A DNA stretch of 64,000 nt from Polydactylus sextarius (GCA_016801845.1 CM028912.1:7501501-7565500); one strand, 5' to 3'. Shown: positions 35,201 through 47,492, numbered from the stretch's first letter. A program made the numbers and translations. Notes: generated by a model not told the origin, from the sequence alone.

Positions 35201-38200
35201 ATTACTGTCAGCACAAGTTCAGCTAAGTTGCAATTCAGAAGTTTGATTGTTACGCTTTAAACATTGTAACTGAGGTAATAAAACCTACTCTGATCCGTGA
35301 AATACTCTCAAATGACAATGGGCACCTTGTGTCAGGAATCATGTCACTGAGAATTCAATGTATATTTTTTTTTGGGCCATAAGTCCCATTGTGAATACAG
35401 AAATATGACTCGATACATTATCCAGGAGGAGAAAAGGAACTTTATGATACTTGTGCTTGTGTTTTCACCACTTTAATTTTTTATTAGGGGTGTGTACATT
35501 CATACGTTGTATATAAAACCATCTGTCACTGTTATGATGTGTCAAGGTTACAGCTGCTCTTCTTCACACTAATGATGTGGGTGTCAAAGAGGAAGCACAA
35601 ACTTGAAATTTGAAACACCTGCTCACTTTCAACAAGAAATTTAGACTGAGATTTACCGAACACGTAACACACACAATATGTGATGGAAACATGCTGCATT
35701 GATACAAATCTGCACTATACGTCAATGTCAGGACAAGAGCAATTCTGTACTCCCATTGCTATCTCTGGGAGGGATTAAACGTCAACAAGCAAACTAGAGT
35801 GTTGATCAGGACGTAAATTAAAACATTAGGAACATTTTATTTTTGAGAGCAGCATGGCAATTTTGATCCTGACTAAATTATCTTAAGAGCGATTGTTTGG
35901 TTTATCTTACATTGTCTTGTTTTCATCCAATCAGCTTTTAAAAAAAAAGATTTTTCAACATTTCAAGTCTTGGTACATATATGGTGATCAAAAAATAAAC
36001 CCTGTTCAAACTTTATTTATATCTTGAATGATTTAAACACTGATATGGAGATTTCAGGGCCAAAATAGAGAGGAATTTGTACTGAAAACAAATTTGTTTC
36101 TCTGGATAAAAAGAGGAAAAAAGCCCACATTCAGACTCTCATGACTGTGAGTGGGGAATTTATAAATGCACAATCGCCAATGGCGGTGTGAAAGAGCCAA
36201 CGCAAGAACTGAAAAGAGCTGAAAGATGGTGTCAGTGACCACATCATGCTGGTGATTGTTGCTGTCTGTGCTGTGTGACTCACATGTGGGATGTAGGAAA
36301 TGTGTTCTTCGCAATATACTGTAAGACTGGAAGTCAAAGCATCTCTGATGTATAATTCATCTGGGAAATTGTGATGGATAAAGAGGAATACATAAAAATG
36401 CTTGAGCTCCATGGTAACTATTTCAACAATCAGCTCACTCACATATTTTATCCCCATTTCTCTGGTAGTTGTTTTTCAGCATACTGCTAAATACCAGCTA
36501 TTCACAAAATGTCAAAGTGGCTAAGTAAGTCGTGAAATGAGTCAAAGTGGAGAGATCTTTCTTTCTGTGCAGCGCTGCCTTCCAGGAATAGTTCAACATA
36601 GAATTGAACTAAATTATCAGATTTCAACTGTTAAACAAAAACAGTTGAAAAACAAACATGTACACATACTGTTCACATACGGACACAGTGGAACATAAAC
36701 ATAACTATGGCATTCCAGTAGTATTTATTGAGGCCTTGATGTCTTAATGAAACACTAGAGCCCCCTAAGGCCTCCATTAAGGTGATAAGGGAAATTCTCT
36801 TGCAGGCTATAATGGATTTTACAGATTCTATACCTGATAAACAGTACAGTTTGTCTGCACCATTGCTTCTTTACAGCTAATTCTGTTTCCTGCCACACCA
36901 CCATCAACTTCCTGTTTGAGAGTTTAAGTAACACAGTAAGTGCTGTAGGCTCTGTGTGCATTCATAAAACACCCTGTGATAAGTCCATTTACACAGATGG
37001 GAAATCAAAAGAAAAACAGGGAAAGAGTGGGCGACAAAAGAGATACAAAATCGAGTACCGGCCACATACTGGGAAAAAAAGTTTTTTAAGGTCAGCATGG
37101 AAACAGCTGTGAGACTGAACACATGAAGTTATGATCTCCATCACCATTGTTGAGCAGCTGTAGAAAGTTTAGGTAAATATAAGATCAGATTCAGTATCAG
37201 ATGCACAGCATCAGAAGACTTGGATTGAGATCAGGGAAAACACACTTGAGGACATCGCCAATGGGAACAGACTTTAAACAGACCAGTCAGAAAACTGTTA
37301 GTATTGTTATTATTAAATTTCAAACACTTTTGACACCATTCTTGATCCATTATAATTCTGACACTAAAAGTGCACCATATAATCTAAAATAAAGTAGTGG
37401 GAGTAAAGGAGAAAGGGAAATGCAACGACAGGAGGACAGGGTCACTCTGCACAGATCCAGGACATGACTTTGAAGGAGAACATGAACTAGAGCAGAGGGA
37501 CTTGAGAGATGCAGGGCAGAGCAGAGACTCCTACTGTGCAACTCTGGTTTAGTGCCAGAGTAAACACAGCTCTGGTTTCTGCCCCGGGTTTGACACAGCT
37601 GGACCTTCCAGCTCCTTTAACCGGCCTCAGGTCACACAGAGACTCACACACTTCTAATCAGGGCTTCCTACTACACAACAAACAAAATGGAGCGGTACTC
37701 TGGTCTTCAGTGCCAAAAGGCCAACCTGTCAGACTTTGTTATGTTGATAGCTCCTGCTCACACCTCTAATCAGATGATCAATGGCATCCAGATGTAAGGA
37801 TCCATCCAGCAACAACCTGGACACCTGAGAAGCCTGAACACATGTTTTGTTTGTTGTATAAGAAAAAATAGGGGAAAAATCATTCACAATGTGGACTGAT
37901 AATGATAATGATCAAGGATGAGACAGAGTTCCTCACATTAAATGATTACCATGGTAGGATTAGTGTGTAAAAAGTGCAGCAACAGAACAGGTGAGAAACA
38001 GTAAAGATAGTTATGAGAAATGGTTATTTTGCTCTTCATACAAGCAGGCATAAATAATGGTCACTATATTCCACCATCTTGGTTATGGTTGGGCATGTTG
38101 GCATTGGAACAGATAAGACTGATGAGAACACTATTAGTTTTGTCAGTATCTGGCCATAATCAAAAGTGTTGGACAGTTTTGTAATTATACTAATTAAGCT

Positions 38201-38261
38201 AGATCAGGAAATGCATTATAATTTACCCTAAAAGGAAATGTGATAGTGTGCCCTGAATATT

Positions 38262-38450
38262 ATGGAAATCTTAATAGTGCCACTAGAGGAAATGTCATGG
38301 GATAACCAGAGTCATTAAGTTTAATTCTCTGGGCACCAAATTTCAGTGCAATCAAACAGTTGCTTAGACATTTCACTCCGAACCAAAGTGGTGGGGCAAG
38401 CCAACAGACAGAGATTGGCATCATTGGAGCCACATCACTGGTATGGCTAA
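38262..38450 (+). repeat. Dispersed teleost-type repeat, copy B
   Basis: Shares the ordered motifs of copy A and extends further with CCGAACCAAAGTGGTGGGGC and a segment ending in TGGTATGGCTAA. The two copies lie in introns 3 and 2. Confidence 0.65.
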
Positions 38451-41400
38451 AAGAGGAAAAGAAATGTCAGTGTGGATGTGGATGAGAAAGAGAGAAGGCA
38501 AAATTGGCCATGGTCGTGTTATCACAAAGTGCCCATTTAACTTTGTTAACATTCTTCCCATGACAAGAAATAATTCAGACTAATCAATTAGACCACAGCT
38601 GGGATGGACGTGATGTTTCCAGTCCAGAAGAAAAAGCAAAAAAAAGCAAAGTGAAGCAGTGAGATCAGTGGAGTGACCATGTTACTTGAGGAGATATCAT
38701 AGTTTCGACATTATATGGGGCTTTCATACCACCTGTAGGATGTAATTAGTTCCAGCCTACAAGTCCCTTAAATTCAATTCAAACAAATTACTTCATACAT
38801 TCAATCACCAACTTGAGAACCTGTTGAACCAAACGGTGACTACGAACAGCTCGGTAATTTTGTGAGAAAGCAGTACGTATGGTCTCTATGTAAACACAGC
38901 TGAAACAAGACTCGACTCTACTGGGGAGAGACAGACGACGAGGATGCACGTGTAGGGGGGAAACGCAATGTGGGGGTGGGGGCCTGCAACACGAAGGAGA
39001 CAAGCTGAGAGAGGAAGGGTAAAAAAGAGAGGAGGACACAGACAAGCTATCTGTCAAGTGTCCCTTTGAGAAATAGATGGAAAGAGCGAGCAAGGGGACA
39101 GAAGACAGGAGACAGAATGAGACTATAAAAGGAAGTGAGAGACTAAAAGCTGGGAGGACCAGGACGAACGAGGCTTTGGCATTCTTTCAGCACAGCCTGA
39201 TAGGACCCCTGTGTCCCCCCATTAATCACAATGTGATGGAGTAAGGGCAAAGGACAGGGGCGGATATATATACAATATATAGGGATTTTCCAGAGACGAC
39301 GTCCACAATGAATTTACTTCCGAAGTTCATTCCAAGTCAAATAAAAGCCAGGAGTTTACAAATGAACACTAGGCAGAGAGGCAATGATGCGTGTTCACAA
39401 ACTCTTGCTGTAATGTTGTATCTATTGAACCTCATTTTTCCTAAGTCTCTGATCTTAGCGAGTCTTTAACTGAACCAAAAATTACAAAACAGCAAAAACA
39501 AGACAACAAAGGGTAGGTATTTTCAGTTCATATATGCATTACTTGAAGAACATGGACCAGATGCACAGAGCTGAGTACTGTATATGAAGATGCAACTATG
39601 TCTGCTTTTATGTTGACATGATAGATAAAACTTCTGAGAAAGTAAAAGTAAACATCAAAGTGTAAGTAAAGTAAACGTCATCTGTAAGTGAGAGGGAAAG
39701 GAGGGTTGTGAGTATACAAACATCCTGTGCAATGTATTGTACCAGGGCTGTCGTATGTGTGCGGTGTGTGACCACAGGCTGTCACACATGACTGGGAATG
39801 AAAATGAAGCATGAACAACAATTATCTATAGAATCAAACTGGCGGTATTCACAATTCTCTGATGCCCTGGATACTTCGCACCATAATATAATGTAGATAA
39901 TATCATAAAGACTGTCTACAAGCAAGAGCACAGTATGATGTTGTTAAACATGGGCATAAATCCAGATTCGAATACAGAGATTCAGCAGATATTACGTCTA
40001 AAATACTGCCACCATCACTTCAAACATCATATACACGTTCTCTCCGCTGTCTCATGTTGCTGCATGTACAATATGACATTGTGAATGCACAGTACATCTC
40101 AGTAACGACTTCATGAAGTAGTCAAACTATGTGGGGTCCTGTAGGGTTGTAAAGCAACTCTGACACATTTAACTCCACCCCGTTTCCTTTTTCCTGTTTA
40201 GAAAGCTCCTCTGGATAATCTATTTTCTCTTCACACAATTCTACACTCAGGATGTTTCCCATAAAATGAAACTTCACCAAAGCCAAAGACAAACACAACC
40301 CACACACCCTGCACGTGCAAGAAAAAGAAAATTAGCCACAAACTCACACATCCTGCCAATGATGGAGAGCAAATTGGCTGAGTAATTCAAGACATCTTTC
40401 AGTCACCCCACAAGAAACCCCAAACAAATCTCATGCAGACTTAATGACCTTTTAATCCTCCACCACAATGCTCTGCTTTCAACAGTATTCATAATTGTAC
40501 ATGCTTGCTTGTTTATAGAGGAATTTCTATACCAATGAGGGCAAATGTCCAATCACACCAAGCCTTTTCCTCACTGTTACAATACTGAGCTACTGAGACT
40601 AATAAAATAATCACCATTACAGCCGCTATTCACAAAAAAAGAAAACACGATTCCTGAGGAAACTATTTAAGCAAACAAACATGTGCACATTACGTCAAAT
40701 GTAACGCAACAGAAATGCAGAAAGGTCAGAGGGTTTGTATCCCCGGGATGGTCGCAACACCTCAGTGGAAACTGCATGCAACCACTGCTTCAATGTCTCC
40801 TGTGCTACACAACACATGCAGTCATACATCAGTGACAGGGAAGCCCCACACATGGGCTTCTCATCCAAGGCTGTGGTTTCCTGCAGCACTGCACAATGGG
40901 GCTCTTCCCTTGATTGTTACAGGCTATCCTCTATACCACAGCCGCTTTTTTGGCAGGGGATGTGCTTGCCATTTTTTTGTACCCTTATCACAGGCAGACA
41001 TCTTCCTCTCGCCCCGGACACACGCCTTCCTCCCCCATAAAACAATCACATTTGAGAAGTCACGTGTGTGCTTTCCATTTGGTGACCCCCATCACATTGC
41101 TCATTCAGATTTAAAAAGCAGTTTTGTGTTTTTATATTTTCCCAGGTGAAATGCACCATTTTTTAAAGAAATGTGAACTGCAATTCCATGATTTGCATCT
41201 TTTTCCTACTCTCATATGGATATTCAAAACAAAGCAGTCTGATTTAGTTTGACCATGTGCAATACGATGCCAAAAAGGCATGTGCAGAGGCAGCATTTAT
41301 CACAATCATCCCACTTAACTGAAAAAAGGGTAATTTCTAAACCAGACATTGCTGCTAGGCCCCAGGTACCGTAGGAATCTGTAGCCAAAAATGTTTCTTC

Positions 41401-42034
41401 CATGGTCACGAACAAAATTCCCACAACTCATACATCCGCCACTAGCATCATCCTCTCATTCCATGTGCTCAGACACATCTTGAAATATATTCTCATACAC
41501 GTGACAATCAAAGCCAGTCAAAGGTTCCTATTCGAAACATCCTGTTAGCATTACTGCCTCAAGAGCCTTCCTTCCTCTGTCAATGGACACTGATAAATGG
41601 TATTTGTGTCCATAGATTGTGCGTGTCTGCAAAGAGGGGGTGTACAATCTATGCACAAAGTCAAGTTTTTGCTTTCATGAGCCACAATATTCCCACCAAA
41701 GTATGGCATCTCCCTGTTGAATTCACAACAGGAAATGGAGAAAATAGGATCCTCTGATGTGCCGTTAAAACTGTCCCCAAGGCACTGTAATATGGCACAT
41801 TAGAGTCAAAGTAGGTTTGACCAGAAATGCTGACTTCAGGGGTTTGGTATGCAAACAAACCAATTTCATGGTGTTGCACTGGATTATGATAGAAGCAGTT
41901 ACATGAGGAATTAATTAAAGAACAGAACATTATCTGGTTAATCGAGAAAACAACCAAAATACATAATTATTTACTTTTAGAGTCCATCTAAATTTTATAA
42001 TGAATGTTAACTGATTACTAATATGTGGGTGTTG

Positions 42035-43160
42035 ACAAAACGATCAGCCATAACATTATGACCACTGACAGGTGATGTGAATATCTCATTACAATGGTGC
42101 CTATACATGGAGTAGATACATTAGGCAGCAAGTGAATATTTTGAGCTTGATATCAGAAGGCAGCACGGCAGCACATGGGTTAGCGCTGTTGCCTCACAGC
42201 ATGAAGGTCCTGGGTTTGACTCACAGGTCGGGTGCAGGTTTCTTTACATGTCTGTGTGGGTTTCGTCTGGGAGCTCCAGTTTCCTCCCACAGCCAAATAT
42301 AAGCATGTCTTTGAAAAATCATGGATGCATTGGGGATAGGTGAAGTGAGCATGCTAAACTGTGGATGTGGGTGTGATTGGTTGTTTGTCTGTATATGTGG
42401 TATGTGTTTGTGACGAGCTGGCGAATGTCTGTTTTGCCCATAAGCAGCTGGGATAGGCTCCAGCCCCCAGGTAGAAGATGGATGAAAGAAAAAATTCAAG
42501 GACCTTCAAAGACCAAACTGTGCTGGTCACTATCTAGTGGTCCATATCTAAGTGAAGTGGGACTATCAAAGGGAAAACTGGTGAAAATGGGCAGCCAAGA
42601 TGATGCATGTGGGGTACAAAGGCCCATGTATCCAGTCCAAGAGGAGGCGAGCTACTGTAGGTCAAATTGAAAGTGAAAGTGATTCCAATTTTGTCGTTGA
42701 GCACACAGCACACCATGCACACTACAAAATTTGACCTCTGCTTTTAATTTGACCTCTGCTCATCACACACATACACCACGGGAAGAAGAAAAGCTACCAG
42801 AGACAGTATGATACTTTAGGCAATATTCTTAGCTCCTGACATTCATGTAGATGTTACTTTGACATGGACCAGCTACCTAAATATTGTTGCAGACCAAGTA
42901 AACCCCTTCATGGAAATGGTATTCCCTAATGGCGCTGACCTTTTTCAGCATGATAATTCTCCTGCTACACCGCAAAAATGTTTCAGTGATTTGAGAAACA
43001 CAATGAGTTCAAGGTGTTGGCTTGGCTCCTGTGGGTTTCAGTGGGATGTGTTGGACAAACACACAATTCAAGGAGGCTTCACCTTCCAACTTACACGACT
43101 TAAAGGATCTGCCGCTAACAAAGACCAGGTGTTGATAATGTTATGGCTGATGGGTACACA
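42035..43160 (+). mobile_element. Degenerate Tc1-family DNA transposon
   Basis: CGATCAGCCATAACATTATG at 42041 is mirrored by ATAATGTTATGGCTGAT near 43135, so both terminal inverted repeats survive. At about 42860-43125 decayed transposase sequence can be read, including LNIVADQVNPFM and FQHDNSPA, the latter equivalent to the second catalytic-Asp region of Tc1 transposases. Frames are broken and the 5' half is disrupted by a SINE and other sequence, so it is inactive. Confidence 0.85.
42160..42488 (+). mobile_element. tRNA-derived SINE nested in the Tc1 remnant
   Basis: Starts GCAGCACGGCAGCACATGGG, with a box-A-like segment TGGGTTAGCGCTGTT and a degraded box B (GGGTTTGACTC). The body includes TTTCCTCCCACAG and CTGGGATAGGCTCCAGCCCC, and it ends in a GATGGATGA tail. 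This is a very common fish SINE type. It lies inside the Tc1 element, so it inserted later. Confidence 0.8.
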
Positions 43161-43318
43161 CCAAAATATATCAAATCTTTTTTACAGACCCTAAGTCAAG
43201 AAAAGATGCTTGAAGGTAGTGAAAATATACAAGAAGATGAATCTCAAACAGAGAGAAAAGATGGTTTGCACCAAGGTCATTTCAATTTGCCTATTGACAG
43301 GTGAACAGAATAGATATA

Positions 43319-43676
43319 CAGTGATCCCTCACCGTATTCATTGATTTTTTTGTGGCTAGTATATGTAAATTGCAATTTACATATATTCACCTCAGTTCAC
43401 CTATCCTCAATGCATGTATTGAGGATAGGTGAATTGAGCATACTAAATTGCCCGTAGGTGTGGATGTGAATGCAAATGGTTGTATGTCTGTATATGTGGT
43501 CCTGCAACAAGCTGGCGACCGTCCAGGGTGTACCCTGCCTTCGCCTGTAAGCAGCTGGGATAGGCTCCAGTCCCCCCTGACCCCGAGTGTGGGATAAAAG
43601 GGTAGAAAATGAATGGATGGACGGACATGGTTACTACTACGCAGATTTTCAGGCGATGATAGGCGAGGGACCACTG
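43319..43676. mobile_element. Pogo-like MITE with TA target site
   Basis: The ends are CAGTGATCCCTCACCG and, reverse complemented, CAGTGGTCCCTCGCCT, flanked on both sides by TA. Those ends and the TA duplication point to the pogo/Tc1-mariner group. About 358 bp, no transposase. Its interior holds a 26-bp perfect palindrome (43360-43385), a 16-bp-arm hairpin (43396-43433) and a SINE fragment. Confidence 0.75.
43418..43625 (+). mobile_element. 5'-truncated SINE copy inside the pogo-like element
   Basis: Matches the 3' half of the SINE at 42.16 kb: TAAATTGCCCGTAGGTGTGG, CCAGGGTGTACCCTGCC and CTGGGATAGGCTCCAG, ending in GAATGGATGGACGGA. The tRNA-like head is absent. Confidence 0.8.
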
Positions 43677-44180
43677 TACCTTCACTGCACCTTGTGTTTT
43701 TCACATAAAAAAGAGCCAGAGACAAAAAAAAGAGGTTGCAAGAGAGAAGTTCAAAGCTTGTTGGCTGTAAGAAAGTAGTAAAATGTTTCATACATAGGGT
43801 TCAACACAGTAAATGTTTTCCAGAAAAGACTGTGATGAAATGTGTATTATTATTCCCACATTTTTATGATTATCATGACCCACCACCCTTCTCTATTACG
43901 GGTAAAGTCCCCTTTTTGTTAAGTGTAAAGCGAAAACTCTGTAAATAACAATATTAAATCTCAGAAGAAAATATCTTCACAATTATATTTTCAGGGGAAT
44001 TCCAAATTTAAAATGTCACATTGAGTAAGTTGGTGGGAAAAAGTTGTACAACAAGGAGGTGGGGGTCTGACTCAAAGAGCAGAAACACTCCCTGGGGTCA
44101 GATTTGGATTTGATATTAAACAGAAACAGATTTTCTTCTTAACAGTTGTGATTGAGAAATTCTGTCAGATGGGAAACATT

Positions 44181-44544
44181 TAGGGGTGCAACGATATGTG
44201 TATCTGTATCGAACCGTTCGATACAGTGGTCTCGGTTCGGTACGCTACAAATTGAACAATATGCAATTTTATATTCATTTTATATTTTAATTTGTAGCAG
44301 ATGTTGATTCTGTGGAGGTCCGCCACACATTGATCATTAAATGTGAAAGCATGCGATCATTTTGTGACATTTTAAATTTGTTGCTTCGTTCACTTCTTCG
44401 ATTCTATTTATAGAAACTAGAAACTGTTTTTTTTTTTAAATAGCACTTTGTGTCATGTTTCTCTTTTTTGTATCGAAATAATATCGAATCATGACACTAA
44501 AGTATCGAACCGAACCGTGAATTTTGTGTATTGTTGCACCCCTA
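44181..44544. mobile_element. hAT-type MITE with 8-bp target duplication
   Basis: The ends are inverted repeats starting TAGGGGTGCAAC. The flanks are GAAACATT (44173-44180) and GAAACATC (44545-44552), an 8-bp duplication with one change. Subterminal GTATCGAACCG-type sequence is repeated in inverted orientation. 364 bp and non-coding, so non-autonomous. Confidence 0.85.
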
Positions 44545-45914
44545 GAAACATCATACAGTGTTGTGTGATAGGATACTTCCTACAAGCTTTCACATGTTGA
44601 ATCAACTCTCCCCACACCTCTTTACAGTCAGATTAAAACTACTGAAATCAATTTGTTATCCTGTTTTAATCAGTGTGAGCCGTTTCTTCATTTCCCTGCA
44701 CTGAGCACATGGATGATACCAAACTAAAATTAGCCTTCTGCCTGCCAGGATCACCACCTTGGAGCAAAGTTGTACAATAGACAGAGCAGCTGAGCTGTGT
44801 CACACGCTTTTAATCGAGCACTGACTAAATGCAATAAAAGCAAGAGACAACGGGACCTTTTCATCACATTGAAGAAGGTTACTTTTCATCTGAGAGCCTT
44901 GCGTATGATATTAAATGTCTGACAGAACTGCTGAACAGCTGATGTCCTCCAAAAGCACAGAAAAAAAAACCCAGAAAAGCAAAACACCCTCACATGCTGC
45001 AAACTCAGAAACCAACAGAAAGGCAGAGGAAACATGGATCCTCTCAGAAAAATAAAGTAGGCCACATAAAGTCAGCAGCTCTGGAGAGAAAAGATGAAAA
45101 GTAATTCACAAAGGACCGTTTCAAGTTTGGTCCAGTAAAACATTACAGTCATTTTCTAACATCTGTGTTGTCTTTTTTCTTTCAACTTTTATGACTTCTT
45201 GTGAGGGTGACAGCAAGTCCAAGTGAAGCTGATTACACATGTTGGTGGGTGAACCAGAGGAACAAAAAATCCATTTACAGGAATAGGGAATAGGGAAGTA
45301 TCTTCTGAAGAAGGAAAAGTGAAACGTAATGTCAGCAAACACAAGGAGTTGATTCACTGATAATGAATGTGTATTTTGTCCAGAAACAGGATAAGTATCA
45401 TGGGTCCATTCACCAAAGACTCTAACACATGTAGTGACTTTCTATTGACCTGTTTCTGAGCCAAATTTCCCCCAAAAAACATTTTTAACAATTGATTGAC
45501 GTGTAAAAATTTGTTTTAAGTTGCTTTCCAACATGGATTGGAATCCTGGATTTAGACAACGGCAAGTGGAGCTGTATGTGAATCAGCTAAACCAGACAAC
45601 GAGATTCAGGACCTCCTGTTGGGAAAGACAGATGCTAAAATCGTTGACAATTTAAAGTGTCAGCAAGAGACTAGATTGTTTATGACGTACGAGAAAAAAA
45701 AAAACTTTTTCGTCATGTTCTGCCTCCTGCATCTTTTACCCAGGCACCGTGGTAGAAACTTGGCAACTTTCACTTTTGATTTGCGAATGACATCAACGGG
45801 TTATAAATGTAGTTTCCACAGAGCTCTACAGTGATTTACTAAAACCAAGAAAACAGATATACAGTGCATCAAGCTTAAGAAAATGTTTACAGGATATGAA
45901 GCTACTACAGGAAT

Positions 45915-46215
45915 TTTGCCACTTAATATGAATCTATAGCCAGTTAGCGTAGCTTAGCATAAAGAATGGAAACAGGGGTAAATGGTAAGCTTGGACCAGT
46001 CGAGTGGCAACACTGTTGGGTAATTATTACGTTGCATCTTATTAATCTATTCAATACAAAAACCAAATTATAAAAACATCAAATGTCTATGTGCTATGGG
46101 TCATGTGCTGGCATCTTGCAAGAAATACGTTGGCAGATCAGATTTAATGTGAGCTTTACAGGTAGAGTTTTGGTATAAGTTAACTGGCTGCTCAGTGTAG
46201 ATTTATATATAATGC
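45915..46215. repeat. Teleost-type interspersed repeat with weak inverted ends
   Basis: AATATGAATCTATAGCCAGT followed by GCGTAGCTTAGCATAAAG is a motif I recognise from many fish genomes. A diverged reverse-complement version appears near 46180-46212 (AACTGGCTGCTCAGTGTAG). Class uncertain. Confidence 0.5.
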
Positions 46216-47015
46216 ACAGATAAATGAATTTCTCAACATGCCAAACTTTGTTTCATATAAGAACCAATAATTTTATCTGCTGAAAAATTTTACATAGAAC
46301 ATTTTTGTGTTTGAAACTTGACTCCTTGCTGTGCTACAGTGGAACAATTGTGACACAAACACATACTTTTATACTGAAAATCATTAATTTGTCTAATTGA
46401 GACCAATGTAACCTTATATTACCTCCAGCTGGGCTTCATGTTATTCTTTCCTTGGGATGTGGACTGTTGGTTTTAATCTAATTTCTCATTTCTTACTGTG
46501 CAGTCACACCAGGAAAGGATCACTTCACAGCCACTATGACCTGGAGGAGTAATTATAGCTCCAATAATTCTTTCATTGTACGTATGGGCATGTGAGTATT
46601 GCATTAAGACACAATTGAAAAAAAAAATCTGAACTTGATCCTATGACTCCATGGATATGGTACATTTCAGCTAATTTTTTAACGCATGACGAACAAATTT
46701 AGAGATTTTTTTTATGTTTTTGGTCATGACCCATGATGAGGTCATGACCCTTGCCCCCAAACCCTGTTAGTTAGAGGGGTCAAGCAAAGCACAACATACT
46801 GTAGCGCTGCATGATATCCAATTTCTGTTTATTTGTTTAGCAACTAAGGAAAACTCTGGGAATGTAATATTTCCAAACAGTGACATTGCAACACGAGACA
46901 TTTCACAAGAAACTGTTTTGAGTTTTGCTGCAATTTACCAGGATTCAACGCCAAAACCCCTCCTTCTGGAGGAACTCCCAAAACCAGACACTCCCACAAT
47001 CAGCGCACACTGCTG

Positions 47016-47018
<3 letters not shown>

Positions 47019-47051
<33 letters not shown>
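47019..47051. repeat. GT microsatellite
   Basis: About 16 GT units, 135 bp from exon 2 on the intron 2 side. Confidence 0.95.
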
Positions 47052-47055
<4 letters not shown>

Positions 47056-47185
47056 CGAGCAACTCCAACAAACACGACACAGGTCTGGAGTCACCACGAG
47101 TTTCGGTTTCATATGTAAACTGTAATCAAGCTTTCAGGTAAAAACTCGTGTAAAACAAAAATCAATCAATCAAACAACGACTTAC

Positions 47186-47237
47186 TGCGTGCGCGCCTGA
47201 GGCGATGATGGCAACGATGAGACACAGAAGCAGCAGC
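47186..47237 (-). CDS. col4a2: col4a2 coding exon 2 (signal peptide core)
   Basis: Joined to exon 1 it reads LLLLCLIVAIIASGAHA, a classic hydrophobic h-region followed by a small-residue signal peptidase site (A-H-A). The acceptor is ctgcag and the donor gtaagt; the exon ends in phase 0. The mature chain would start at or near the first residue of exon 3. Human COL4A2 likewise has a basic n-region followed by a leucine-rich core. Confidence 0.9.
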
Positions 47238-47260
47238 CTGCAGTGACAATAATGAGTTGT

Positions 47261-47284
47261 TAATAATAATAATAATAATAATAA
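47261..47284. repeat. TAA trinucleotide repeat
   Basis: Eight TAA units in the short col4a2 intron 1, upstream of the exon 2 acceptor. Confidence 0.9.
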
Positions 47285-47369
47285 AAAGGTGATCACTTCA
47301 TTTTCTTCTCTGCAATGAATCACATAGTCATATAAAAGTTTGTTTTTATAGTAGTTTTTTTTTTTTTAC

Positions 47370-47431
47370 CTCAGATTCCTCAGCTCTCTGTTGTGTGGTT
47401 GCGCTTGCATGGTCATGCGGACCGCAAACAT
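47370..47431 (-). CDS. col4a2: col4a2 coding exon 1 (start codon, N-terminal part of signal peptide)
   Basis: The exon supplies the polar n-region of the signal peptide, MTMQAQPHNRELRNLR, and ends with two bases of a split Arg codon at a GTAAAA donor. Three in-frame ATGs are possible: 47431 (first, with an in-frame TAG upstream), 47416 and 47410. The 47410 ATG has the best Kozak context (ACCATG); the others have C at -3. The longest version is given here. The hydrophobic core is in the next exon. Confidence 0.8.
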
Positions 47432-47485
47432 TAGTCCCACGCCGCTTTTCACTTGTAGAGACTTCTACAGCATGACTGCCCGACC

Positions 47486-47492
47486 TGAGTCA
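47486..47492. promoter_or_regulatory. AP-1 consensus site
   Basis: TGAGTCA is a perfect AP-1 core, 55 bp upstream of the first col4a2 ATG. A 7-bp match occurs by chance about once in 8 kb when both strands are counted, so position is the main support. Confidence 0.4.

Larger units (their letters stand above)
29243..47185 (-). other. col4a2 intron 2 (17.9 kb)
   Basis: A long intron between the signal-peptide exon and the 7S exon. From 29.2 to 38 kb little was recognised beyond simple sequence. From 38.2 to 46.2 kb it carries a dispersed repeat, a Tc1 remnant with a nested SINE, a pogo-like element with a second SINE fragment, a hAT-type MITE and another repeat. No exon was recognised inside. 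Confidence 0.85.
1..47431 (-). other. col4a2: col4a2 gene, collagen IV alpha-2 chain (5' part, 42 coding exons, 3' end outside window)
   Basis: The gene encodes the alpha-2 chain of basement-membrane type IV collagen, secreted and assembled with two alpha-1 chains. In order the exons give a signal peptide, a 7S cysteine cluster, and a long Gly-X-Y helix with many interruptions. About 1,320 codons lie in the window; vertebrate alpha-2 chains are about 1,700 residues, so roughly the last 390, including the NC1 trimerisation domain, lie beyond position 1. Features typical of alpha-2 rather than alpha-4 or alpha-6 are the GGKK-to-CSGECKCFPEKG 7S segment, the interruption LGASPGPRGDPG, PKIPAQMMVDMKG, the ACEC exon followed later by KGDTTVATQKG, and a two-cysteine interruption. 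The head-to-head partner on the plus strand fits col4a1. Exon numbers used here count coding exons from the start codon. No polyadenylation site is present. Confidence 0.88.

Noticed and set aside
1..47431. Assignment of the minus-strand gene to col4a6 or col4a4
   Set aside because: Some segments look like alpha-6, but the interruptions in exons 14, 22, 28, 32 and 35 and the GGKK 7S start fit alpha-2 better. Alpha-4 lacks the C-xxx-C-x-C spacing seen here.
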